Positions 32,214 through 44,337 of a stretch of DNA of 64,000 bases are shown here, in pieces. The translations under genes and the position numbers were made by a program. Below the pieces are notes generated by a model that was not told the origin of the DNA, did no database searches, and saw only the letters and a program-made list of their open reading frames with translations. The DNA comes from Catonia carolina (taxonomy: Eukaryota; Arthropoda; Insecta; Hemiptera; Achilidae), in contig JAQMRL010000003.1 in the NCBI GenBank assembly GCA_035578175.1, positions 59,132,672-59,196,671 of the forward strand. The letters run 5' to 3'. The stretch's first letter is position 1, and each line of letters starts with the position of its first letter.

Positions 32214-34030
32214 CTGAAAGAAAAGAAAAGTAATGCGAATAATTTTTGTACAAAACATTTTTATATAAAATTTACAATATTCATATATTATCATGGAGAA
32301 AACAGGATTTGACACTAGATTCTAATATAATAGTTGAGCTGAAGCTTCTACGTTTTGTTCAAGTCTTAATATTTTGTACATGTTATTACATAATTTTGTC
32401 AAACTAAAGTGGTTCCAACTGACTAAGCAGTCAATAAAAATTGTTATAAATATGTAAAAATAAACTAGTAAAACTTTCTTCCTGCAGAAATCTCTAAATG
32501 GATAAACAAGGATATAACAAGGATTTTGTGTGGTTTTCACGATTTACGCAAATCTATTAACCCAGTACGGTTCCAGCCAAAAATACATTTTGCAATAGGT
32601 ACAGGAAGTGTTGTAGCAGTATGTGTCTTAGTAAACCAGTGGTTAGGCCAAAAACTGCATTAAAAACAAATTTACCTACATTTTAAATGAATAAGCTTAA
32701 TTTAATTCGAAAAACGCCTCAGTAAATTATACCAGAACAGCCAAACTTCTTTTACAATGTGATCTAAAATACGGAAGACTACAATAAAGTACAAAAAGCA
32801 AACAAAGTTTTTCAAAGACAAAGTAATAAAACAGCAATCGAAAGACTTTCACCTTTACTAAACTGTAACAATCACTGTTGTTACAGGATTGTAACTAACT
32901 TTTTTCTACTAAGTTAAAACGATTACTAGACTGATCAAACTATTTCAAGAAATTCAGACAACTTACACGAAATATTGGTTTTTTAAACTTTTGTATTCTT
33001 TATATACGTAAGATATTGTCGATAGTGAATCGTTACATACCATTACATTCATAATAGTTTGTTTTACTGCGAACCAACGATCTTCTTATATAGGACAAAA
33101 TAGTAGATGTGTTGTTAATGTGAGTAATACCCACTAGTATTAATTAAACTCTATCAATTAAAAATTTGATCAAGACTAAAGTTTAATGATCCATCGCAGA
33201 GCTATAAAATTTATAGCTCAAATTTATTTAATATATATATTTTGTATATTCTCAATTTCACTAACTTTTTCAGTTGCCTTGATACTTTTAATTTTCTTAC
33301 GAGTGTTTCAGTGCGTCTACTATAATCAGAGTGTATAAAATATCATATTAAAATTTAAGTATTTTTTAAAACAAGACGATGTTGCATCTTTTGTAGGTTT
33401 TAAAAACTGTCAAAGTTTCTCATAATATTTTATGAGTTATACAGTATTCTGATGATGGTAGATCCACTGAAAGACGTATAAGTAGATTATAAGGATTAAG
33501 GCAGTTGATGTGAGAAAGTTAAAATAAATTTTTACGATAAAGTCCTGTTTTGTGAATATTCTACTGTGCGTTTCACTGTTATCTATGAGATTGACGGCTT
33601 TTGGGTTCTGGTTGGTTTCGAGTTATGTTTGGTAATTGGTGAAAAATCTCTGAATTTCGTCTTGTACTGTTGAGTGCTCGTGTCTTCTGTGTATTGTAGT
33701 GTTGAAATAAGGTGAGTCTGCGATGTTAGAAGAATGTTTTACAGAACCCTTTAAATTATTTCAAAGCTACTGGGTTTTCCCCAGAATTGTTGTCAGTTAC
33801 TCCTCTTTATCGTTTTGCATAGCTACGAATCACAATAAATTATTTTATCCCATGCTTGATGTTTTCGTTTTTTTCATTGCTATTCTCCTCATTCCACACC
33901 TTTTTATTTTTTTAACTAAACATTTTCTAATTGTCTTTTTGTCGTTCGTCATCGTTTCTTTCTCTTGAACTCCTCAAATTCTTTTTTTGTTTTCTCTAAA
34001 TTCATTTCCGTCTACCCTATCTAACAAATA
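32214..34030. other. Probable intron sequence; no recognisable gene
   Basis: It lies upstream of the exon acceptor on the minus strand. The frames at 32,322-32,540 (minus) and 33,723-33,968 (plus) are hydrophobic, AT/TTT-driven and not recognised. Confidence 0.4.
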
Positions 34031-34034
34031 ATTT

Positions 34035-34118
34035 TCAAAAAATCATTTCATCTTTCACCGTCTGCATTAGCAGTAATTGCAGAACAGTCGGACATTGAAC
34101 CAAAAAAAAATAAATAAA
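34035..34118 (+). mobile_element. tRNA-derived SINE family S1, 3' fragment
   Basis: AAATCATTTCATCTTTCACC, CGTCTGCATTAGCAGTAATT and GCAGAACAGTCGGACATTG match the 3' half of the intact S1 copy at 57,081-57,270. It ends in an A-rich tail. The head is absent (5' truncation). Confidence 0.85.
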
Positions 34119-34119
34119 A

Positions 34120-34890
34120 AAAATTAATCATCAGTTATGGGTAATGTTATCTTTATATCAATTAAATAACCGTTCCGTAAATCTTTTTGGTTAATTTTAT
34201 ATGTTTTATAATAGGCCCACTAAATATTTGCGTTTCTCATAGTGATTTTCATCTTTTCTGTTTCTAATTTTACTTTCATTATTTATTAGGTTATTTTAAA
34301 TACATTTTAAGAAATACAATATATTTTTTTATATTAAGGATGTATTTACTATAATGTAGCTTGATGTATCAAAATTATATAATATTGCCACATAAAGACC
34401 AGTCAATGGTAATGGACGTGGTTAGTAATGGCAGATATTAAAGTAGTAGTAGTCTATATGATAATATCGATACTGTTTGTTTTTCAATGTCAATAAATTT
34501 TTAACAAGATAGATAATGAATATAAATACTTTGATAGCTATCACTGGTTAGCTATTTAAAACTAGTATTAAATTATCTGAAACTTATGACATTGATTTTT
34601 GCTACGTTTTAATTAATTTAATTGATATCAACTGACTATAAATAAATTTGTTATCAAACAGTAAATATATAAAGAAGTATTCATACAAAGAAATGCTTTA
34701 TCTATACAGGAATTCATTAGTAGAGAGAATTATACACCAATTTATTCAGCAGTTTACTAATAACACCAGATAAGTATTTTAACGGACTGAATTTTGTTTA
34801 TGCTATTTGGTAATTTACTTGTCGTTCTTTACGACTTATTAATTATGTATATTTTTAGTTACGGATATTCTGGAAATAGAACTAAACGTA
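34120..34890. other. AT-rich stretch without recognisable gene
   Basis: Nothing was recognised here. Confidence 0.4.
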
Positions 34891-34894
34891 ATTA

Positions 34895-35580
34895 GTGACA
34901 CTGTAATGAGACAATTTAATGCACATCTGGAGTTGTTTATATTTGAGTCTATTTAAATAAATATAAATAATTCTAGCTGATTAAGATAAATATTTAAAAA
35001 TTATTTAATTTACATTAACAAAATATGGTTACTAGGCAACTAAGAAGAAGAAAATAAAAATTGTAAATTATTTTAGTGTGGGGCTGAATATCAAGCCAGC
35101 TAGTAGGTCCCACATTCGTTCTAAAAATGTATTAATATTAGAAGAGAATTTACTTAAAGTTGAAAAATACATAGTTATATAAGAAGGACGTTAAATGTTA
35201 ATACATATAAATTGTTGTTATTAGATTTTTTTTTAAAATTCAAATCAAATAAAACCAGTAAGTTGATTTAACAGTATTAAGAACAGGAGCATTATTTTAG
35301 AATTGCATTTAAACAATGAAACTTGTGATTGTAATTATGAAAATATATTAATTGAATAAAAATCATAATGTATTAATGTGAATAATGTTTTATTGAATGA
35401 AATAAGGGACAAGGTAAAATAGAAAAATAATAAAATCAAACTTGAAAGCTGATGCAAAACAAATAAAGAAAACAATATTAATTTAATTATTATTTACAAA
35501 TTTTGTCATAACCTCGTGGGGATAATATAATTTATTACAAATTGGCATATCTTTGTGAGGACAAATTTAGTTTCTTACAA
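34895..35580 (+). repeat. Unclassified dispersed repeat 'Rep-A', copy A
   Basis: It shares most of its length with 43,700-45,262. Shared blocks are CATCTGGAGTTGTTTATATT, AAATATGGTTACTAGGCAAC, AACTAAGAAGAAG, AGTTGATTTAACAGTATTAA, GAACAGGAGCATTATTTTAG and CTTGAAAGCTGATGCAA. The first 200 bp also match 46,470-46,700 (minus). A hairpin TGTGGG/CCCACA spans 35,077-35,114. No long ORF or terminal inverted repeats were seen. Copy A is continuous across the site where copy B carries a solo LTR. Confidence 0.85.
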
Positions 35581-35645
35581 CACCTATAAATGATGACACT
35601 CGATAAAGTAACATTTTTAGTTTATTTCAATTTAGTTTATTTACT

Positions 35646-35675
35646 TTTTGCTGATATGTTAACATATCAGCAAAA
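35646..35675. repeat. 30-bp perfect palindrome
   Basis: It is centred on GTTAAC between 35,660 and 35,661. Each 15-nt arm (TTTTGCTGATATGTT and its complement) matches perfectly. It lies about 65 bp beyond Rep-A copy A. Confidence 0.95.
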
Positions 35676-35679
35676 TAAA

Positions 35680-37190
35680 ATTGTCACTTGTTAACTTTCA
35701 TTCCAACAGAATATAATAATAGTAATTCAAAAAGATATTTGAATTATTTATGAAATTGAAAAAATTGTAAATCAATTCAACTTGACATTAAGAGTGATTG
35801 TAGGTATTATTACAAAAATAAACAAAATTGATTAATAGTTTATAAAAATTAATTTATTATTCGTAAACGTGCAAGTTTTTTCCATGTAGTGCTTTTAGTT
35901 GACCTCGTTATTAGTTTCACCAGCGTACAGTGAACTAAAGTTACATTAAGGGAGCGGCTTCAATTATTTGATAACCCATGCAAAACCTTTCCAAACAAAC
36001 GCCTGTTTTTTTTAGAATTTTTCAATAACATTTTAGTAATAAAATGTAATTTCATAGCTCAATTATTACCAAGTGCGGTTTTGGGTCAGTTAGGGAATTT
36101 AATGACATGTTGAACTTTTAGTTTGCACTCCATGTGAATTCATTCTCTGGAAGTTAATTTTCTGGCACAGGTGCCAGAATCGATTATTGCTGCTTTGGTT
36201 GAATGAGATTTTTAGTAAAATGGAATGTCTGGCCGCATTGCTTCCAATTAACAGTAACAGAGAACATACGCAAACGTATATAAAATCCAAATATCCACAC
36301 AAACATTTTACAGCAGTAGTCTAAAACCCTCACCAGTATAACCTAAACATCCATTACCCATCCGATGATTATGGTTCATTAACAAAAAAATGTTATTGGT
36401 GTACACCTGTAAAACCTATATCTTTTGAATTACTACCTCGTCTACTATACTTCTGACTTTTTTTATCAGATCCAATTTTGACACTGAATTTTATACTTCA
36501 AAACATTGTACTCACTGATTGAATTTTTTACTGAAATTTCTAAACGAACATTTTCATCCCACGCAAATTATAATTTTTTGGCACAGCGATACGTGTTTTT
36601 CATGATCAATATTATTTATTTATTACGCTGTAAAAATATCTAATAATTCTTTTAATCAGGTTCATTATAAAATATCAAACCATGAAAATAAAAACAATAT
36701 TTCGTTTTAACCGAAAGTTTTTCGGTTATTTATAACCGAATATATATTTATATTATTTTATTTTTCATATTGATAATTTTAAGGTATTTAGATTTTAATA
36801 AAATTAATGTAATAATACAATTTAACCTAAGCTATTTTCGTTAAATTCTAATGTCTGTTAAGAGTCATCTTTATTTATTTATTTGTTTCTGTTGCACGTA
36901 AATAAGAATGACTTAATGTAGTTACAAAAGTACTGACGAGGAAAATTATCAACGAAGGAGTATTTATAAAATATTAGCTCTCTTACACACGTGATTGATA
37001 AATCAGTGAAACGGCAACGAAGATCGAGCAGAGTTGCATTTCATTCCGGGTGTACGATCTTGACTATTGTAATAAGTAAAAGATCAAATCGTTTCACAAT
37101 TTCAGAACAGTGCATCAATGCGATTCCTACTATAGAAGAGCTCCCAGTGGTATATGACCTTCAAAAAACTAAATAAATATTTTAAGAAAT
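35680..37190. other. No recognisable gene; one short GC hairpin
   Basis: An inverted repeat TTCTGGCAC/GTGCCAGAA (36,160-36,179) contains the E-box CAGGTG and lies in a less AT-rich segment (36,110-36,260). The frame at 36,991-37,176 has no recognised domain. Confidence 0.4.
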
Positions 37191-37194
37191 AAAA

Positions 37195-38020
37195 ATTGCA
37201 TCGGTTATGCATATTTTGGACACATCGGTAACCGCCGCGTATGCTGACAACACAGCAGTTCTTATACAGAAAAAGAGCGTGGATGGGGCTTCTAGGTTGG
37301 CGCAGCGACATCTTTATTATTACAGGACTAGCTTACCCGTTGCGTACGAAGGTGAACCAAATTAAATCAACACAGGCTACGTTTACCTTACGACTTCAAA
37401 CTTGTCCATCTGTGATGCTGAATAACGTTTATATCCCACAGGCCAGGGTGGTGCGATATCTTGGCTTATGGCTTGACATGCGACTAGCTTGGAAGTATCA
37501 TCTGCGCACGAAACGTTCAAAAGTTAACCACCGCCAGAAGCTACTCTTCTGCTTAATTAACCCTCGATCAAGATTGAACTTCCGCTCCAAGATTTTAATA
37601 TACAATCACTTTAAGACCAATCTGGACTTATGGCGTCCAGATCTTTGGAAAATTCTTAAGACTTGCTTCTGGCGCTCCTTTTTATGTAAGCAGTAAAACC
37701 CTCCACGACGATTTAAAAATTCCGACAGTAAAGGACCTAACCGCGTCCTTGTTTAGTACATTTCACGAAAGACTAGATGACCATCTAAACGAACTAGCTC
37801 GTGATCTAGCTGCAAGGAACTTCCTAACTGTGCAACGTTTAAAGCGAAAATAGAGTAGAGACCACTTAGTCTGAATAACGGAAAATACCCAAAGTTTTAA
37901 ACGGAGAATGTACCACTGGGTACTTCTTCTCCTTAAACTGAAATTCCCTACCGCCATTTAAATATCATATACGGTAGTTGTGCAGCTCAATATACAGTAC
38001 CGTAATAAAAATAAAGAAAT
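37195..38020 (+). mobile_element. 5'-truncated, decayed Jockey-like RT fragment
   Basis: Starting at TSVTAAYADNTAVLI it carries a mutated RT motif C (YADN for YADD). It continues through TFTLRLQTCPSVMLNNVYIP, RYLGLWLDMRLAWKYHLRTK, a broken YGVQIFGKF-like stretch (about 37,620-37,680), FYVSSKTLHDDLKIPTVKDL and NFLTVQRLKRK. It ends near the SRDHLV segment at about 37,870. An A-rich 3' end lies near 38,015. The catalytic Asp-to-Asn change and frameshifts make it non-functional. Confidence 0.85.
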
Positions 38021-38024
38021 TTTG

Positions 38025-38465
38025 ATGTACTATTTTTCAGAGTATGTCATTTGAATGAATTTAATGCAAGAAGTCTACTGTCTACTAGATTGATGGCTTC
38101 ATGGTTGAGATGGCGTCCCAATTTAATTTTATCATTGTAATTAATTTTGTATTAAATGCATTTATCTCAGTCCAAATTTGATTGTAAGATGAATCTCATT
38201 ATTTTTTAATGTAATTTTAGTTTAATTTTAACTTAAATAATTGTATTGTTTCTAAGAAATTTTGATTAATCTAATTTAGAACTAAGATAAATCTTTTATT
38301 AAATACCCCCAAATAATTAATTAATTAAATATTTTTTTCAAACAAAATAATTATGTTCATTTCAGATGAAACCAAAATTATGTCGCTTCTACTTGATCTT
38401 AGATTATAAGTTTCAACCTTTTCTTGGATGTAAAATTTCCTTCTATGAAGTCAAACTCAAATCTG
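38025..38465. other. AT-rich stretch without recognisable gene
   Basis: Nothing was recognised here. Confidence 0.4.
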
Positions 38466-38469
38466 CTTG

Positions 38470-38610
38470 AATTAACAGATTGAAGTTGAGGGATACAACA
38501 TCAAACATAGAAATATTGCAGCAATTTCAATCAAAATACCTGAAACTCATCACTGAAGCTGCATGCTATGTAACCAATGAAATATTGCATGATATAGCCT
38601 AAACCTGTTC
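38470..38610 (+). mobile_element. Short Jockey/BS-like RT C-terminal remnant
   Basis: The frame reads WGTTSNIEILQQFQSKYLKL and ITEAACYVTNEILHD, matching the IQxFQSKxLRxIxxAPxYVTNxxLHxDL pattern of Jockey-like ORF2. Only about 45 codons are recognisable. Confidence 0.7.
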
Positions 38611-38614
38611 TTCA

Positions 38615-39095
38615 TAAATAAAATAAATTTAATAACGTAGTATCAAAACCCGTTAGCAAACAACCTTGTAAACAAAACAAAATTATGCAAAGTAAAAATT
38701 GTTAAAATATTAAATTTATGTTTTCAATTTTGTTAATAATTAACTTATGTTTATGTTTTTGTACTACATATAAGCATCATCATTATTTTCTTTAAAATCA
38801 CAATAACCATCATCTCCTATTTTGTCGGCACCGTTATTTACGGTTGTCTCTACATCATGTCTTAAAATAATTCTGTACAAAGTGAAGTTTTTTGAAACAC
38901 ACCATTGATTATTATTTTTTGTTCGTAAAATCTTATAATTAAAACTTTTATAATTTTTCTTTTATAATAAAGTTTTTTATATTAGAAACTGAAGATAGAA
39001 TAGATGCACTATGTTAAAAAAATATTGTTCAATTGTAGAACAAAAACGATGACAATTGGAATTCAAAATGATTAATATATGTTTTGGTTAACTAA
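38615..39095. other. AT-rich stretch without recognisable gene
   Basis: Nothing was recognised here. Confidence 0.4.
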
Positions 39096-39099
39096 GCAA

Positions 39100-39440
39100 C
39101 GCTCCCAACTATAAACTCAATCGAAACTAACGCTGCGCGAGATGATTTCAAAGCCTGTGTGGACGTACAGGATAAAACTCTAAGAGATAACAAAAACTTC
39201 CAATAATTAACATTAAAGAACGTATTCACATAAATTTTTACAAACAGCTCTAAATCATGGAACATACGAAACAGATATATCAATAGCAACATAAGACTTA
39301 ATTCTGTAAGACAAGAATTTACATGATTTAGTAGAACATACGAACAGGGAATGAACGGACATCCGAATCATGTCGCAATGAACTTACTGGATTGCGACTA
39401 TAATTTTACGAGACTAAACAAATTCAGTGTATTTAAATAA
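39100..39440 (+). mobile_element. Decayed Jockey/BS-like RT C-terminus
   Basis: With shifts the plus strand reads ISKPVWTYRIKL (cf. LKPIWTYGIQLWG), SWNIRNRYINSNIRLNSVRQ and EQGMNGHPNHVAMNLLD. The HPNxLAxNLLD ending is typical of the BS-like branch of Jockey elements and differs from the RRLKRRWSRDLL ending of the other copies here. It could be the continuation of, or a separate insertion from, the 38.47 kb remnant. Confidence 0.72.
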
Positions 39441-40663
39441 AGTAGGTACCATATTAAACACATTTAACATTATTTTAGAAATTTATATACATATATATTT
39501 TTTTCAATTTTAATTTTAAATTAATTAATAATTATTATAATTGTTTTTTTATTTATTTTGGAAAGTCTAAATAAAACTAAAAATCCTTACGTTTCTATAA
39601 TATTTTTTTGATATGTAAAATATCTTTGTATGTTTTATATCCAGTGGTAACTTTATTACTTAATTACCTTTGTTTCTGTACAAAAAAGTAGATTTTAATT
39701 TTTTGATTTGATAATAAATATACGAGTAACTTTGGCAATAAAACTGATTTATGTCAGGTGATCTAATTGTAATTATTTAATAAAAATATAAAAAAATATC
39801 TCAGATATTTTATTTTTAATTATACATGAATTTCCTATGGTAAGTTGTTATTGTTTTAAATGGCTTAAAATGAGTAGAATATAGGTACCCTATAACGTTG
39901 AAGTTGGTTAGTATTTTAGTTAAATAGCTTGAAGCAAAGGTATATTTTGAACTTATTTCTGGAGAATGGCCAACCGTTATTCCTGGTTGTAATGTAACTT
40001 ACCTTTTCCTCTATTATTAAACAAAGGTGCATCATATTTAAACACGAAGGTTTTCTGTTACTCTACTACCATAACCTCTAAATATTACCTTTCGTCCTAC
40101 CTGGGTATACCCATCGCAATAAAAGTCAGCTTGATTGTACTATAACAGCTTACACTATACGTATTATTACGTATTTTATTTCCTTCCTAATCTTGCATCT
40201 TTTATCGTCATTATCATCATCTTTTAGTGCTTCCACTGATCTTAACTATCCTGTATATAAAATCAAATAAAGTTATATTAATACAGATATAACGTTTTAT
40301 CATCTAATAAAACAAAACTTCTGCATAAATATAATCTTATTAAAGAAGATGCTTGTTCAAATTTTTACGGTGATATGCGCATTTTTTATTTCAGGAAAAG
40401 TAATTAATAAGAATGAAATTCACTTTTAATACCCCCTAATTAAATTAACCATAGATTCTTTTAGATACAATATTAATAAGAGTTAATCAGATCTCGTTAA
40501 AAAGAAGAAGGAGAAAGAGACTTTTTTTATAATACACCAAAATCAATAAAATCTATTCTTAAGCAGAATAATGGGTAGATGAGTTGCTTTGTTGTTTTAT
40601 AATCGAGAAAAAGCTACCAATGGGTAAACTTTGTGGACTTAATTTATGTCTTCTCTTGTCTCT

Positions 40664-40710
40664 TTAAAATATATCCGTACGATGTCTTTGTTTCAGCCGG
40701 CGAGTGTCGT
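40664..40710. repeat. Short dispersed repeat 'E', copy 2
   Basis: TTAAAATATATCCGTACGAT, GTCTTTGTTTCAG and CGGCGAGTGT match 31,408-31,452. Confidence 0.6.
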
Positions 40711-41437
40711 TTGATTGTCTAAGAGTGTAATGGCGAGGTTATTCGTATGTGATTTGAATCTGCTTTAGTATTTTAAATGTATGTGTTGATTTCTTGTTGA
40801 ATAGTAGATCTCTGTGTAATAGATTGTTCGTTATGTATCTATAGTCTGTTCATCGAGTCTGGAGAGACGCAGTAAACAAATGGATCGTGTGATAGCTATT
40901 GATTGAACGCATAAACAAGGTCATTATGCATTCTTTTAACACCAGTCTTCGTTGCATTATCCTTTGCTTAATATACAGTGCGAGTTATTTGTAATGACAT
41001 ACATCATGAAAATTTGGTAAAATTTTACAAGGAAAGAAAGGAATTGTTTTTACGTAAGCTCGGATTATTATCCAACAGCCGGCGTCAGTTAGGCAACTGG
41101 TAGTACAAATATCGCGTTAACAACTCATGTATTTGTTAATGCATGTCTCTAGATACGATGAATTCAGTATAGGTGGTTCTGTGATTGTTCTGGATAATTT
41201 CGATTGGAACCTTTGCAGGATTTCAACATTGGAATGGCTTGCTGAGCCCTATAATTGGATTCCATACGTTCAAATTGGTTTAAGAATTGGTTTGTTGTTA
41301 GGCTCGAGTGTCGAACGTTTACCAAGTATCCGATAAACCTGTTTCTTCGAAATCTCCTTTTTATTAAAAGTATTAAAATAATTTTTTTGAAACTGAGACA
41401 ATATAAATACAGTATTTTTTACAATTAGTATTAATTT

Positions 41438-41458
41438 ATTATTATTATTATTATTATT
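41438..41458. repeat. (ATT)n microsatellite
   Basis: Perfect tandem ATT units. Confidence 0.85.
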
Positions 41459-43054
41459 GCGACTGTTTTAAAACGTTAGGCCATTTACCGCAACACAAAA
41501 TTTCATTCGTTCCTACTGAATCTTCATTCCTTGGACTCGTCCTCTTTATAGCTATCGTACCATCATCTGTATTATTATTAACCATAATAAAAATCTACAT
41601 GTCAGGTAAATCCTGACATTTCTTGTATTCCTTATATTATTCCAATTCCAATTTCAATTTCAATTTCTTGTATTTCTTAGAGTCTATCCTTTCTGGGTCA
41701 TACTCGTTTCCTCCATTTAGCTGGAATCTATTTATAATTAGTCTGTGGCAACCTGTTCTCATTTATTTTTTCTTTAATTTTATCAATATTACGAAAAATT
41801 TTGTGTTCGCTTTTCAAAATTTCTTCGTTCGTAAATCGATTTAGCCGCAACCAACTGACAATTGATTTTCCAGAAACTTATATCAAAAACAGTAACTCTG
41901 CTTTCAAATACAGAATGGAGAATCTGAACCTCTGAATAATGAATGGAGGAGCTTTCATCAAAAGAACGGAAGATTATATTTTCCATACGACAATGTGATT
42001 ATTTCGTAAAACAGGGCGTAACATTTTTGTAACGGCCCTATACTTGGTCATGTTTCTAAGTTATCGTTGTCTGGTGTGCCATCCGACATTAAAAGCATGC
42101 CAAAATATTTTATAATTGCACTCCAATTCAACGATCTCTTCTTGATATTATCCTGGTAAATTAAGTTCATACCTAATATCATCATTGCATTTATAGTCCA
42201 GCAATCGAACACCGCTAAAAATCGTAACAACTTCATCTCAGCTGCCACTGTGTTTGAAATCCGATACTCTGAACCGCGCAATAAAACTCGCAGAACTAAA
42301 GTATAAATTAAACTTTAAAACTCATTCCGCACGTTAAGGATAAGTGTTTTGCTCAAGCTACACATAAGCCTATGTAGCTCTTCAAATATCATTTCCGCAT
42401 CTCTTATAATAATGCTAATTTTACTTTTCAAATTTATCTTGCTTCGGTGCTCAATAACCCTGAAACTCAACACTTTTGTTTTCATTAAAGAAATTAGAAA
42501 GCTACATCGCTCAACAGGTACAGTAAATGTGCACAAAGACTTGTGTACCATCCATAGATATCGCAAACTATTTCCTTGTTGTAAACGAAATTAGTTGAAA
42601 ATTGTTGAAGTAATTTATTATAAGTTTGAAATATTCGTACATTTACAAATAAGTTTCATACAAATGAGCTTGAAAGAATATTTTTGGTTAGCCTATGAGG
42701 TAACCTATTAAGAAACTACTTTAAAGAATTTATGATTTTCTTTAAACAGAAGAACAACTAGCAAAACACAGAATTCTTTAGAAATAAACTTTATAAAATA
42801 AGAAATTTTTTTTCCCCATATTTTTAAGTTTAAAAAGCCCAACAAATAAAAGAAAATAATTAAATAAATTTAGAATTGCATTAAAGGAAAAAGTAGCGAG
42901 TAGAATAAGTTGTTATACAAAATTTGTATTTTAATTCCTTTTTGTAATTAGTTTTAAAATGATTTTAGTAAAAGCCATTTCGTTGAAAGAACAATCACTT
43001 AAGCTTAGAAATATTAGGTTCAGTAGCAGTGTAATGAGGAAATATCTGTTTTCA

Positions 43055-43081
43055 GAAGAAAAAGAAGAAGAAGAAGAAGAT
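43055..43081. repeat. (GAA)n purine tract
   Basis: Near-perfect tandem GAA units. Confidence 0.8.
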
Positions 43082-44046
43082 GGAAATACTTTTTTAATGA
43101 GATATTTCACGATTTACTTTCAGCTTTTACTCGCATTTAATTTTTTCTTCCTTTACTCAAGCGACTTCTAAATTACATCAGTCAGAGCAATTTCCGCACA
43201 CTGATCATAAACTTTATTTACTAACCTTTGAAATAAATATTTCTGTCTAAATGTTGAACTACTTTCATAAACCACTTGGTTTTAAATTATTAATTTCATA
43301 TTTCTTTGCAACACTTTTAAAAAAAGCTAAATCAAACCATACATACAACCATGTACTTACTCCAAAACTTTTTTTCTAATCACCAAATAAATCTAAACTT
43401 TTATTGGAAATAATTGCTTGACTAATTTTGTAACTGTCCACTGAAAAATTCTATATTATATATATTTTTAAATATTAAATTATTCGATTAACGATCAGTC
43501 AAAACTAGCTATAAGTAAGTAGGCCGTAGAAATACCTTGTGTATCAGAACTATTGGGACCGGAGGCGATATAGAAAACTGAAAATCAGGGTAAATTAGAA
43601 ATAGGAAATCAATAAGTACGAAATTAATGGAAAAATTGGTTACTTATAGAATTTTAGACAGAATCGCACGACAATATTTTTATGCAAATATTTATAAATG
43701 ACTATGTAATAATACAAAATTAACTGACATCTGGATTTGTTTATATTTAAGTATATTGAAGTAAGTATAAATAAATCCAGCTGATTAAAATAAAATTTTT
43801 AAAAATTATTTAATTTTCATAAACAAAATATGGTTACTAAGCAACTAAGAAGAAGAAATAAAAATTGTAAATTATTTTAATGGGACGTAAAACCTCAAGC
43901 CAACAACATGTTTTATTAGAACGTCCCATTCGTACATTCATACATTCGTTTATTAATAATTATAAAATATATATATATTCAAAGGAATAATAGCAAACCA
44001 AAATAGGGAACTCAATGATAGACTAGAAAAAACAAATTATAAGTAA

Positions 44047-44178
44047 ATGGAACTGAATGATTTTATAAACAACATGATTGAGATTAATCAAAGATTTAAT
44101 GACGTAGATAGAAAAATAAATGAACTAAGTCAAGAATTGCACTTCAATTTAGTAGAGACCAAGGATAAAGTAGAATAA
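44047..44178 (+). pseudogene. Small coiled-coil reading frame inside Rep-A copy B
   Basis: The 43-codon frame contains NNMIEINQRFNDVDRKINEL and SQELHFNLVETKDKVE, with hydrophobic residues at heptad-like spacing. The same frame extends upstream to about 43,981 (KGIIANQNRELNDRLEKTNY) across a single TAA. It may be a remnant of a gag- or ORF1-type protein of the parental element. No named family is recognised. A chance origin in A-rich DNA is possible but less likely, given the charge and heptad pattern. Confidence 0.4.
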
Positions 44179-44337
44179 TGTATAGGATAAATAAATAATA
44201 AAAAAATGGTTGTCGTTAGATTTTTAACATTCAAATCAAATGAAACCAGTGAGTTGATTTAACAGTATTAAGAACAGGAGTATTATTTTAGAATTGCACT
44301 TAAACAATGAAAGTTGTGATTGTAAATATGAAAACAT

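Larger units (their letters stand above)
39445..43690. other. Long AT-rich stretch without recognisable gene
   Basis: It contains repeat E copy 2 (40,664-40,710), an (ATT)n run (41,438-41,458) and a GAA-rich run (43,055-43,081). The frames at 41,127-41,336, 41,623-41,844, 42,048-42,281, 42,315-42,566 and 42,959-43,171 have no recognised domain or splice context. Confidence 0.4.

Noticed and set aside
41127..41336. 69-codon frame with a plausible amino-acid mix
   Set aside because: There is no recognised domain and no acceptor/donor pair in the right phase. It cannot be told from chance by eye.
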